From Mercurialis annua (Eukaryota > Streptophyta > Magnoliopsida > Malpighiales > Euphorbiaceae): a stretch of DNA of 64,000 nucleotides. The position numbers and the translations under genes are program-made. The stretch spans positions 27,155,001 to 27,219,000 of the forward strand of contig NC_065575.1 in NCBI RefSeq assembly GCF_937616625.2. The letters run 5' to 3'. The notes beneath the pieces were generated by a model. The model was not told where the DNA came from, did not search any database, and worked only from the letters and a program-made list of their open reading frames with translations. Positions 11,706 through 23,090 of the stretch are shown one piece after another; within the stretch, counting starts at the first letter, position 1, and every line of letters starts with the position of its first letter.

Positions 11706-12916
11706 ACCACGCTTAGGTAATAAGAATGACGCGCTAAAGAAACTTGTGATGCGACATATTGATCCAGCGTCACTTTTAACTCATACTTTGCGTAATATAA
11801 CAAAACCATGCTTAGGTAATCGGGATGACGCGTTAGAGAGACTTGTGACGCGACATAAGCTTGGTATTCGAAACAACGGGTTAAAGACACTTGAGACGCT
11901 ACATACTAATCTAGCGTCACTTTTCACCCACACTTTGCGTAATATACCTAACCATGCTTAGGTAGTCGAAACGACACGTTAAAGAGACATGAGACGCGAC
12001 ATACTAATCTATTGTCACTTTTAACGCACACTTTGCGTAATATAACCTAACCGTGCTTAGGTAATCAGAACGACGCGTTAAAAAGACTTGAGACACAACA
12101 TACCAATCTAACCAACACTTTTTCCGCACTCTTTGCGTAATTTTACCTAACCAAGCTTAGATAATCGGAACTACACGTCAAAAAAACTTAAGACGCGACA
12201 TACTATTCTATTTCACTTTTCACGCACAATTTGCATACTATAAACTAACCATGCTTAGGTAATTGGAACGATGCGTTAGAGAGACTTGTGACGCAAAATA
12301 AGAATGTTAATGTAAAGATTTCTTAAAGAGACATTAAATGCGACATACTAATCTAGTGTCACTTTTCACGCACACTTTGCGTAATAGAACTTAATCATGC
12401 TTAGGTAATAGGAAACACGCGTTAGAAAGACTTGTGACTGGACATACTAATCTAGCGTCACTTTTAACGCACACTTTGAATAATATAACCTAACCATTCT
12501 TAGGTAATCGGAACGACTTGTTAGAGAAACTTGTGACACGATATAAGCATGGTAATTAAAACGATGCGTTAAAGAGAGATGAGACACGACATACTAATCT
12601 CGCTTTACGTTTCACGCACATTTTGCGTAATATAACCTATCAATGCTTAGGTAATTGGAACGACGCGTTAGAGAGACTTGTGACGCGACATAGGCATGGT
12701 AATCGAACGACGCGTTAAAGAGAGATGAGACGCGACATACTAATCTAGCGTCACTTTTCACGCACACTTTGCGTAATATAACCTAACAATGCATAAGTAA
12801 TCGAAACTACGCGTTAAGAGACTTGAGACGCGACAAACTAATCTAGCGTCACTTTTCACGCACACTTTGCGTAATATAACCTAACCTTGCTTAGTTATTC
12901 GGAACAATGCGTTGTA
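11706..12916 (+). repeat. Higher-order satellite segment, copy 2
   Basis: Collinear with 9690-10900 through the same private variants; the offset is 2016 bp at both 9701/11717 and 10081/12097. More diverged than the 1.7-kb duplication at 39645-43043, so probably older. Confidence 0.8.
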
Positions 12917-13470
12917 GAGACTTGAGCCGCCACATACTAATCTAGCGTCAATTTTCACGCACACTATGCGTAATATAACCTAACCAAGCTTAGATAATTG
13001 AAACGACGCGTTAAAAAGACTTAAGACGCGACATACTAATCTATTGTCACTTTTAACGCACACTTTGCGTAATATAACCTAACCATGCTTAGGTAATCAG
13101 AACGACGCATTAAGAGACTTGAGACACGACATACTAATCTAGCTTCAATTTTTACGCACTCTTTGCCTAATTTAACCTAACCATGCTTAGGTAATCAGAA
13201 CGATGCGTCAAAAAGACTTGAGACTCGACATACTAATCTATTTCACTTTTCTCGCACACTTTGAGTAATGTAAACTAACCATGCTTAGGTAATTGGAACG
13301 ATGCGTTAGAGAGACTTGTGACGCGACATATGAATGGTATTGAAACGACGCCTTAACGAGAATTTAGACGCAACATACTAATCTAGCATCATTTTTCACG
13401 GATACTTTGCGTAATTTAATCTAATCATGCATAGGTAATCGGACGGACGCGTTAAAGAGACATGAGATGA

Positions 13471-14452
13471 GACATACTAATCTAGCGTCACTTTTCACGC
13501 ACACTTTGTGTAATATAACCTATCCATGCTTAGATTTTTGGAACGACGCGTTAAAAAGACTTGTGACGCGACATAAGCATAGTAATCAAAACGACGCATT
13601 AAAGAGAGTTGAGACACGACATAGTAATTTCGCGTCACTTTTTATGCACACTTTGCATAATATAACGTAACAATGCTTAGGTAATCGGAACGACGCGTTA
13701 AAGAGACTTGAGACGTGACATACTAATCTATCATCACTTCTTACGCACGCTTTGCGTAACCTAACCTAACCATGCTTAGGTAATTGGAACGATGCGTTAA
13801 AGAGACTTGAGACATGACATACTAATCTAGCGTCACTTTTCACGCACACTTTGTGTAATATAACATAAACATACTTAGGTAATCGGAACGACGCGTTAGA
13901 GAGACTTGTGGCGTGACATAAGCATGGTAATCGAAACGACGCATTAAAGAGAGTTGAGATGCGACATACTAATCTAGCGTTACTTTTCACGCACACTTTG
14001 TGTAATATAACCTAACCATGCTTAGATTTTTGGAACGACGCGTTAAAAACACTTGTGACGCAACATAAGCATAGTAATCAAAACGACGCATTAAAGAGAG
14101 TTGAGACGCGACATACTAATCTCGTGTCACTTTTTATGCACACTTTGCATAATATAACGTAACAATGCTTAGGTAATCGGAACGACGCATTAAAGAGACT
14201 TGAGACGTGACATACTAATCTATCGTCACTTCTTACGCATGCTTTGCGTAACCTAACCTAACCATGCTTAGGTAATTAAAACGATGCGTTAAAGAGACTT
14301 GAGACATGACATACTAATCTAGCGTCTCTTTTCACGCACACTTTGCGTAATATAACCTAACCATGCTTAGGTAATCGGAACGACGCGTTAAAGAGACTTA
14401 TGGCGCGACATAAGCATGGTAATCGAAACGACGCGTTAAAGAGAGTTGAGAC
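13471..14452 (+). repeat. Tandem satellite duplication, two copies of about 491 bp
   Basis: The rare word GCTTAGATTTTTGGAACG occurs at about 13529 and 14020, followed in both by the same series (TAGTAATCAAAACGACGC, TTTTTATGCACACTTTGC, ATAACGTAACAATGC, ACTTCTTACGCA). Offset 491 bp. End points are approximate. Confidence 0.75.
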
Positions 14453-17400
14453 GCGACTTATTAATCTAGTGTCACTTTTCACGCACACTTTGCGTAATAT
14501 AACCTAACCATGCTTATGTAATCAAAACAACGCGTTAAAGAGACTTGAGACGCGACAAACTAATCTAATGTCACTTTTCATACAAACTTTGCGTAATATA
14601 ACCTAAGCATGCTTAGTTAATCGGAATAACGCGTTGAAGAGACTTTAGAAGCAACATACTAATCTAGTGTCACTTATCACACACACTTTGCGTAACATAA
14701 CCTAACCAGGCTTTGGTAATCAGAACGACACGTTAGAGAGACTTGTGACGCGACATAAGCTTGGTAATCGAAACGACGCGTTACAAGCACTTGAGATGCG
14801 ACATACTAATCTAGCGTCACTTTTCACGCATACTTTGCATAATATAACCTAACCATGCTTAGGTAATCAGAACGATGCATTAAAGAGACTTGTGACGCGA
14901 CATAGTAATCTAGCTTCACTTTTAACGCACACTTTCCATAATATAAACTAACCATGCTTAGGTAATCGAAACTGCGCGTTAGAGAGACTTGTGATGCGAC
15001 TTAAGCGTGCTAATCGAAACGACGCGTTAAAGAGACTTGAGACACAACATACTAATCTAGAGTCACGCTTATTGTAATTGGAACGACGCGTTAAAGAAAC
15101 TTGTGACGCGACATAGTAATCTAGCGTCACTTTTAACGCACACTTTGTGTAATATAACCAAACCATGCTTAGGTAATTGGGACGACGCATTAGAGAGACT
15201 TGTGACGCGAGATACTAATCTAACGTAACTTTTCTCGCACACTTTGCGTAATATACGTAACCATGATTAGGTAATCACAACGACCCGTTAAAGAGACATG
15301 AGCCGCGACATATTAATCTAATGTCACTTTTAACACAGACTTTGTGTAATATAACCTAACCATGCTTAGGTAATTGGAACAACGCCTTAAAAGACTTAAG
15401 ACACAACATACCAATCTAGCATCACTTTTTCCGCACTCTTTGCATTATTTAACCTAACTATGCTTAGGTAATTGGAACTACGCGTCAAAAAGACTTAAGA
15501 CGCGACATACTAATCTATTTCACTTTTCACGCACAGTTTCCTTAATATATGCATTAAAGAGACTTGTGACGCGAAATAAGAATAGTAATGAAACGATGCC
15601 TTAAAGAGACTTTAGACGCGACATACTAATCTAACGTCACTTTTCACGCACACTTTGTGTAATATAACCTAACCATTCTTAGGTGTTCGGAACGACGTGT
15701 TAAAGAGACTTGAAATGCAAACATACTAATCTAGCGTCACTTTTTACGCACACTTTGCGTAATATAACCTAACGATGGTTAGGTAATCTGAACGACGCGT
15801 TAAAGAGACTTGAGACGCGACATACTAATCTAGCGTCACTTTTTACACACGCTTTGCGTAATATAACCTAACCATGCTTAGATAATCGGAACGACGTGTT
15901 AAAGAGACTTGAAATGCGACATACTAATCTAGCGTCACTTTTTACGCACACTTTGCGTAATATAACCTAACGATGGTTAAGTAATCAGAACGACGCGTTA
16001 AAGCGACTTGAGACGCGACATAAGCATGGTAATTGAAACGACGCATTAAAGTCACTTGAGACGCGACATACTAATCTAGCGTCATTTTCAAGCACACTTA
16101 GCGTAATATAACCTAACCATGCTTAGGTAATCGAAACGACGCGTTAAAGAGACTTGAGACGAGACAAACTAATCTAGCGTCACTTTTCAAGCACACTTTG
16201 CAAAATATAACCTAACCATGCTTAGTTAATCGGAACAACGCGTTAAAGAGACTTGAGACGCAACATACAAATCTAGAGTCACTTTTCACGAACACTTTGT
16301 GTAATATAACCTAACCATGTTTAGGTAATCGGAACGACGCGTTAAAGTAACTTGTGACGCGACATAGTACTCAACCGTCAATTTTAGCGCACGCTTTGCG
16401 TAGTATAGCGTAACCATGATTAGGGTATAAACTAGCCATGCTTAGGTGATTGGAATAATGAGTTAGAGAGACTTGTGACGCGACATAAGAATGGTAATTA
16501 AACGACGCCTTAAGAGAATTTAGAAGCGATATACAAATCTAGCGTTACTTTTCACGCAATCTTTGCGTAATATAACCTAACCATGCTTAGGTAACGCGTT
16601 AGAGAGGCTTGTTCGCGACATAAGCATGGTAATCGAAACGAAGAGTTACAGATACTTGAGACGCGGCATACTAATCTAGCGTCAATTTTCATGCACATTT
16701 TAAGTAATATAGCCTAACAATGCTTAGGTAATTGGAACAACGCGTTAGAGAGACTTTTGACGCGACATAATCATGGTAACCGAAACGATACGATAAAGAG
16801 AGTTGAGACGCGATATACTAATCCAGCGTCACTTTTCACGCACACTTTGCGTAATATAACCTAACCATGCTTAAGTAATCGAAACAACGCGTTAAAGAGA
16901 CTTGAGAAGCAACAAACTAATCTAGCGTCACTTTTCACGCACACTTTGCGTAATATAACCTAACCATGCTTAGTTAATCGGAACAACGCGTTAAAGAGAC
17001 TTGAGAAGCGACAAACTAATCTAGCGTCACTTTTCACGCACACTTTGCATTAAATATAACCTAACCATGCTTAGTTTATCGGAACAACGCGTTAAAGAGA
17101 CTTGAGACGCAACATACTAATCTAGCGTCACTTTTCACGCACACTTTGCGTAATATAACCTAACCATACTTAGGTAATCAGAACGACGAGTTAAAGTGAC
17201 TTGTGTCACGACATATTACTCTACTGTAAATTTTAACGCACACTATGCGTAATATAACCTAATCATGATTAGGTAATCGGAACGACGCGTTAGATGAGAG
17301 ACTTGTGACGCGACATAAGCATGGTAATCGAAACGACGCGTTAAAGAGACTTCAAACGTGACATACTAATCTAGCGCCACTTTGACGCACACTTTATTAA

Positions 17401-20157
17401 ATCTAACCTAACCATGATTAGGTAATCGGAACGACGCGTTAACGAAACCTGTGACGAGACATACTAATCTAGCGTCACTTTTTCACGCACACTTTATGTA
17501 ACTTACCCTAACCATGCTTAGGTAATCGGAAGACGCGTTAAAGAGACTTGTGACGCGACATAGTAATCTAGCGTCACTTTAATACACACTTATATATAAC
17601 CTAACCATGCTTAGGTAATCAGGACGAAGCGTTAGAGAGACTTGTGACGCGACATAAGCATGGTATTCGAAACAATGGGTTAAAGACACTTGAGACGCGA
17701 CATACTAATCTAGCGTCACTTTTCACGCACACTCTGCGTAATATAACCTAGCCATGTTTAGGTAATGGAAACAACGCATTAAAGAGACATGAGACGCGAC
17801 ATACTAATCTATTGTCACTTTTAATGAACACTTTGCGTAATATAACCAAACCATATGTAGGTAATCGAAACGACGCGTTAAAAAGACTTGAGACACGACA
17901 TACCAATCTAGCATCAATTTTTACGCACTCTTTGCGTAATTTAACCTAACCATGCTTCGGTAATTGGAAATTCGCGTCAAAAAGACTTGAGACGCGACAT
18001 ACTTATCTTTTTCATTTTTCACGCACACTTTGCGTAGTATAAACTAACCATGCATAGGTAATTGGAACGATGCGTTGGAGAGACTTGTGACGTGAAATAA
18101 GAATGGTAATGAAACGACGCCATAACTAGACATGCTTCGGTAATCGAACCGACGGGTTATAGAGACATGAGATGCGACATACTAATCTAGCGTTACTTTT
18201 CACGTACACTTTGTGTAGTATAACCTAACCATGCTTAGGTGTTCGGAACAACGAGTTAAAGAGACTTGTGACGCGACATAAGCATAGTAATTAAAACGAA
18301 GCGTTAAAGAGACTTGAAATGCGACATACTAATCTAGCGTTACTTTTTACGCACAGTTTACGTAATATAACCTACGATGCTTAGGTAATCGGAACGACGC
18401 GTTAAAGAGACTTGAGACGCGACATACTAATCTCGAATCACTTTTTACACACGCTATGCACAATATAACCTAACCATGCTTAGATAATCTGAACGACGCG
18501 TTAAAGAGACTTGAGATGCGACATACTAATCTAGCGTCACTTTTCACGCACACTTTGGGTAATGTAACCTAACCATGCTTAGTTAATCGGAACGACGCGT
18601 AATAGAGACTTGAGAAGCGACATACTAATCTACTGTCACTTTTCACGCACACTTTGCGTAATATAACCTAACCTTTCTTAGATAATCAAAACGACGCGTT
18701 AAAAAGACTTGAGATGCGACATACTAATCTAGCGTCACTTTTCACACAAATTTTGCGTAATATAACCTAATCATGCTTAGGTAATCGGAACGACGCGTTA
18801 AAGGGAATTGTGACGCAACATACTAATCTAGCGTTACTTTTCACGCACACTTTGCGTAATATAACCAAACCATGCTTAGGTAATCGGAATGACGCGTTAA
18901 ACAGACTTGTGGCGGGACATAGTAATCTAGCTTCACTTTCAACGCACACTTTTCATAATATAAACTAACCATGCTTAGGTAATCGGAACGACGCGTTAGA
19001 GACACTTGTGACGCGACATAAGCATGGTAATCAAAACGACGCAAGAAAGAGACTTGAGACGCGAAATACTAATCTAGCGTCACTTTTCACGCACACTTTG
19101 CGTAATATAACCTAACCATACTTAGGTAATCGGACCGACGCGTTAAAGAGACATGAGACGCGACAAACTAATCTAGAGTCACTTTTTACACACTCTTTGC
19201 GTAATATAACCTAACCATGCTTCGATAATCGGAACAACGCGTTAAAGAGACATGAGAGGCGACATACTAATCTAGTGCCACTTTTCACGCACACTTTGCG
19301 TAATATAACCTAACCATGCTTAGGTGTAATACCCCAAAATATTTAATTAGCTAATTGGACCACGTGTCCAATTTTGACTCGCTAGCGTGGCGTTATTGGA
19401 AAGTTTCCGATAAAATTTAGTAAATGAATTTAAGTAGGTCGGTTTCGGGAAATTAATTATGCAGATTTTAAGGTTATATTTTAATTCTAAAGTTAGGATT
19501 GGAATTAAAAGGAAAAATGTCAAGAAAAGCTCAAAATAAAGTACAGTGACCAAAGAGGTAATTTAGCCACTTTGTATTGGAAATGAAAATTTATAAGTGT
19601 TGATGGGAAAGTATTAATATCGAGCTTCGTATTATTTATCGGATATAAATAATAGGTATAAGCTATAATAGAAGAGTTTATTGATTTAGTTATGGACTAA
19701 ATCGTACGAAAGAAAAGTTTAAAGGACAAATGATAATGAACAAATAAATCAAGGGCCAAAGTGGCATTTTAGCCAAGAAATATAATGAACAAATAAATCA
19801 AGGGACAAATGATAATGAACAAATAAATCAAGGGCCAAAGGATCGAGAGAAAATTAGAAACCATCGCCGATTACGATCGTTTCGCCGCCATTTCGCCGTT
19901 CGACGTCCGAATCGAGTGATTTTCACGGCGATTTCTTCAGAATCGATTACTCTACGGATCCTAAGATTCGTTCCAAGGTGAATTTTTGAAAAATTTGGTT
20001 AAAAATCGAAGAAAAGGGGTTGTTTTAATAAAAATAAAATATTGATATTAATTTTGGCGTTTTTGAAGAAACCGAGATGCGGGTTTTGTATAGTTGAATG
20101 TATAGCACGTCGGGATGGTTGAAAAGCCGCGGAAAACGACTTTCCGGGGGCTGAGCA

Positions 20158-20181
20158 CGTGGTGCACGACCGTGCACCACG
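20158..20181 (+). repeat. GC-rich perfect inverted repeat in LTR
   Basis: CGTGGTGCACG, then AC, then CGTGCACCACG: an 11-bp perfect inverted repeat with 2-nt spacer. It is followed by further inverted words (GCACAC/GTGTGC, about 20192-20220). It occupies a position comparable to the GC-rich block of the chromovirus LTR (about 830 versus 700 bp from the LTR start). Confidence 0.8.
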
Positions 20182-20743
20182 GGTGTACGTTCGCACACAT
20201 TGAGTGTGCGTTCGCACACTACTCAAAACTTGTCAGATTCAAAATTCCAATGGTCAGTTTATAGATTTGCCTCTTAGGAACGCCTCTGTCCAATTTCATC
20301 TTGATCCAACGGTTCAATTTGGAGAGATCGTCGTTTTACTAAACAGTGTCAGTGTGCAGGCAACACCTCCGCATTGTCCTGAAAACTCCTTGAAACTTCA
20401 TCGGAATGAAACTAAACCCTAAAACTTAGAAGTATTATACGTGTAAAAGTACGAGTTTCACGTCTAACTATTAAACGATTTGTCAGACGTGTCAGCAAGT
20501 AGTGGGGTCAGTAGACGCGGACTAGAGAGAGCGTACTATCAGATCGACCACATCATTACTTGGATAGCGGTCACTGTGAGTTGCACTTTACTTTCGTGTA
20601 TTATATATATATTAAAGTTATTTTATATAGATATCTATATCTATTGTTTATATGCATCGCATGTTATATGATTTGATTAAATGTTATATGTTTTCTTAAG
20701 TTTTATATACGAGAACTATTATGCGATCCAAAGAAACTAGTTA

Positions 20744-20762
20744 CCTATTGGGTGTCAATAGG
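20744..20762 (+). other. LTR hairpin 1 (gag-only family)
   Basis: Stem CCTATTG/CAATAGG identical to the chromovirus, but loop GGTGT instead of AGCGG; again followed by GTGTGATCACCAGT. Confidence 0.75.
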
Positions 20763-21155
20763 CTGTGTGATCACCAGTATCGAGTCGGTCTAGTGAGTTT
20801 GCATTTGATAAATGATTTGATATGTATGGCATGATTTGAACATGAATTTCGAAGTTGGATAATGAATTCGATACGAGTGAGCACTCGGCTATGGTGTAGT
20901 CTGGAGTCCCTGTATCTAGTGAGTTGGACTCACACTTTGGGATTAAGAGATAGGTCGCGATCGATGGGTAGAGTGTGAGCACTCCCGGGTCACACTATCT
21001 GAATTAGTATGATTTGATTATTCGAAAGTTATGTCGCATGCTAGGATATTAGTTTCGTACGGATCAAATACCTGTTTATATGTTTTATATTATTGTTTTC
21101 TTGAGATGCGATTCTATTTTTTTATATCAATACAGTTAGTAATTGCAAATTCACT

Positions 21156-21175
21156 CAGTATTTTCCCAAATACTG
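21156..21175 (+). other. LTR hairpin 2 (gag-only family)
   Basis: Stem CAGTATTT/AAATACTG with loop TCCC, at the place of CAGTATAT/ATATACTG in the chromovirus; stem position 7 and its partner both changed. Followed by ACCCCTCAC in both families. Confidence 0.78.
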
Positions 21176-21691
21176 ACCCCTCACCTTTGATGTCTTTCAG
21201 GTACTTAGTATGTAGACCTAGCTAGAGGCCAAATTTTGAAGTCCAGAAGTCAGCTGTGTATGTATAGTTTCTGACTTTTGTGGATGCTGCAGTAGTGGTC
21301 CCGCGTTGACTGAGTCGTAGCCTAGACAACAGTACATTTTGAGTGTACATATTACTTGCTGTCTTGTTTATATGTTTTTGTAGGCTACATATTTTATATG
21401 TTGTTCACAGCACCAGATGCCGATGATATGTCTTGATATGCTAACTGGTGTATATAGTGCAGCGAGGCCAGTTCGTACAGGGTACTGTAACTAGAGCCCG
21501 CGAGGTTAACAGAACAGTTAGTGTAAATGTTTGTGTATATATATTATATATATTTGCTTCCATTGTGTTATGTTATTTGTTTATTATTTGCGAAAAATTA
21601 TTAGTGATTTGAGGCTTGCTACGGGTTCCGGAGCTACCACTCCCGTTCCCTAGCGCCGGTTGCGGCTCAATAATTTGGGTCGTGACAATGT

Positions 21692-21703
21692 TCGTATCAG
21701 AGC
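21692..21703 (+). other. Degenerate primer-binding site
   Basis: TCGTATCAGAGC, one mismatch from the TGGTATCAGAGC plant initiator-Met PBS, 4 nt after the LTR end. Downstream AGTTGGTCCAGTTACCACTGC is repeated in slightly altered form at about 21750. Confidence 0.8.
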
Positions 21704-22139
21704 AGTTGGTCCAGTTACCACTGCAAGTTTGTTTCAGTGTTTGTTCGAGAGCAGTTGGTCTAGTTACCACTGCTAGTTGTGTCTGAATGTTTGTTTGACT
21801 TGGAATACTCTGTCAGTAAGTAAACCTAGGAACTACTACATCAGATAGTCGGACCTTAGTTGTCTGCATTTGCTTTATATGTGTATTAGAGATACGTGGT
21901 ACAGCGCGTGCGAATTAAAGCTATTAAGCTAATAAGCAATTTGTAACAGTGTATACGAACGACTGAGATAACTAGGCGTTTACCACTTGTGCTGGGAATG
22001 TTAAATGGCTATCTATTTGCGAACTATATGCGGCTGGATTAAATGCTAAATGTTTACAGTATTTTATAAGTTGATATTGGAATTGCTTGTGGAAATGGGC
22101 TCAGATGGTCGCTTATGTTTGAAATTGTTTCTTTTCAGC

Positions 22140-23090
22140 ATGTCTGGGCAGAACGGAGCTCAGTCACATGCTGCTGAAGAAAGGGAGGAAGCGCCTCCTA
22201 TATTTCAAAATGGATTTCATAATGAAATAGGCGAACCATCTAGGGTCCATCAGAACGGATTCCACGCGGATAATAGGAGATCGCCAGAAATTTATCAGAA
22301 TGACTATATGTCTGTGTTAGAAATTGGCAGTTCTTCTGGCAATAGAGGTAGAGTATACTCGCCGGAAATAAAATATAGTGAAGAAGATGAGGAGGAACCG
22401 GAGGAAGATCCGGAGGAAGATCCAGAGTAGGATCCTGAGGAGGATCCAGAAGAGGATATAGAAGAAGAGGCAGAAGAAGAAGATCCTCAGGAGGAAGAGT
22501 ATGAAGAAGAAGAACTGTTAGAAGAGTCAGACGTCGAACAGTATAAAAGTGAGCATTTCTGGTCAAGGGTGCAGAGATACCGTGATTTGAGAGAAGATGC
22601 AAATATAGCAAATGGTCAGGCACAAATAGCTCTAGACCAAGTTATGAGACAAATGCGCTCCTTCTCTTTAGGAATGCTAACAGTAGGAATGTATTATGCT
22701 GATTTTCTGCGAATGGTTGAGGGAGTTGCTGATCTGGATGAAGGTAATAGAACCATCAACCGTAGGTACGTTAGAGGCTTAGGACCTGACTTTAGTGAGT
22801 TATATGAACATGTAGGTGAATATTTTGGAACGCTCACTACGATGGCCCGTAGGATCGAGACTGAGTGTGAATGGGAGGGCGATCCAGTACGACCCTTCTA
22901 TTTTAGACGTGAGTACCATCCGGACTACGTCAATACATCCTCTAGAGTTAGGACCAACCCCTACTTTGTGCAAAGAGGCGGAAGTAACGCCGGTAGAACA
23001 GTTAGGGGTCGACATACCGGCATAGTCATTAGGGAATCTAGCGTTCCACATCAGGCACCTCCAGGTATCAGCGATTTATATGCTTTGTGA
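22140..23090 (+). pseudogene. Gag-like protein with acidic domain, one in-frame stop
   Basis: ATG at 22140 (MSGQNGAQSH) opens a 316-codon frame ending at 23088-23090, broken once by TAG at 22428-22430 inside the acidic repeat; the same frame continues after it. The N-terminal third has repeated FQNGFH/HQNGFH motifs. Residues about 80-145 are almost all Glu/Asp (EEDPEEDPE repeats encoded by a GA-rich minisatellite). The C-terminal half (about residues 175-240: YYADFLRMVEGV, NRRYVRGLGPDF, ARRIE) resembles the second half of the gypsy capsid domain, where such an FxRL...RF(V)xGL...A motif order is usual. No CCHC zinc knuckle is visible. Role inferred: structural Gag of the element. Family assignment is by motif order only and is moderate. 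Confidence 0.7.

Larger units (their letters stand above)
9058..19324 (+). repeat. Satellite array, 99-bp units with optional 48-bp module
   Basis: Continuous tandem array of a diverged monomer whose constant words are GGTAATCGGAACGACGCGTT, AGAGACTTGAGACGCGACAT, CTAATCTAGCGTCACTTTTC, ACGCACACTTTGCGTAATAT and AACCTAACCATGCTTA (99 bp in all). A second unit type has an extra 48 bp in front, marked by TTAGAGAGACTTGTG and ending AAGCAT; the composite is 147 bp. Variant monomers (TCTATTTCACTTTTC; ACGCACTCTTTGCGTAATTT; AACGCACACTTTCCATAATA) recur in blocks, giving higher-order structure. No gene is present. ORFs of 60-80 codons on both strands are by-products of unit lengths divisible by three. Confidence 0.97.
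19325..21687 (+). repeat. 5' LTR of gag-only element (2363 bp)
   Basis: Both termini match the chromovirus LTR: the start TGTAATACCCCAAAATATTT, and the last about 90 bp (GCTTGCTACGGGTT...CCCTAGCGCCGGT...GGGTCGTGACA). About 20742-20940 is also homologous to about 1160-1340. The middle is unrelated. Direct repeats of AATAAATCAAGGGCCAAAG-type words lie at about 19740-19840. Short ORFs at 20204-20422 and 20480-20671 have no support. Confidence 0.9.

Noticed and set aside
9058..19324. CRISPR-like repeat/spacer regularity
   Set aside because: Sequence between conserved words is itself repetitive, units are 99/147 bp, there are no cas genes and the DNA is plant.
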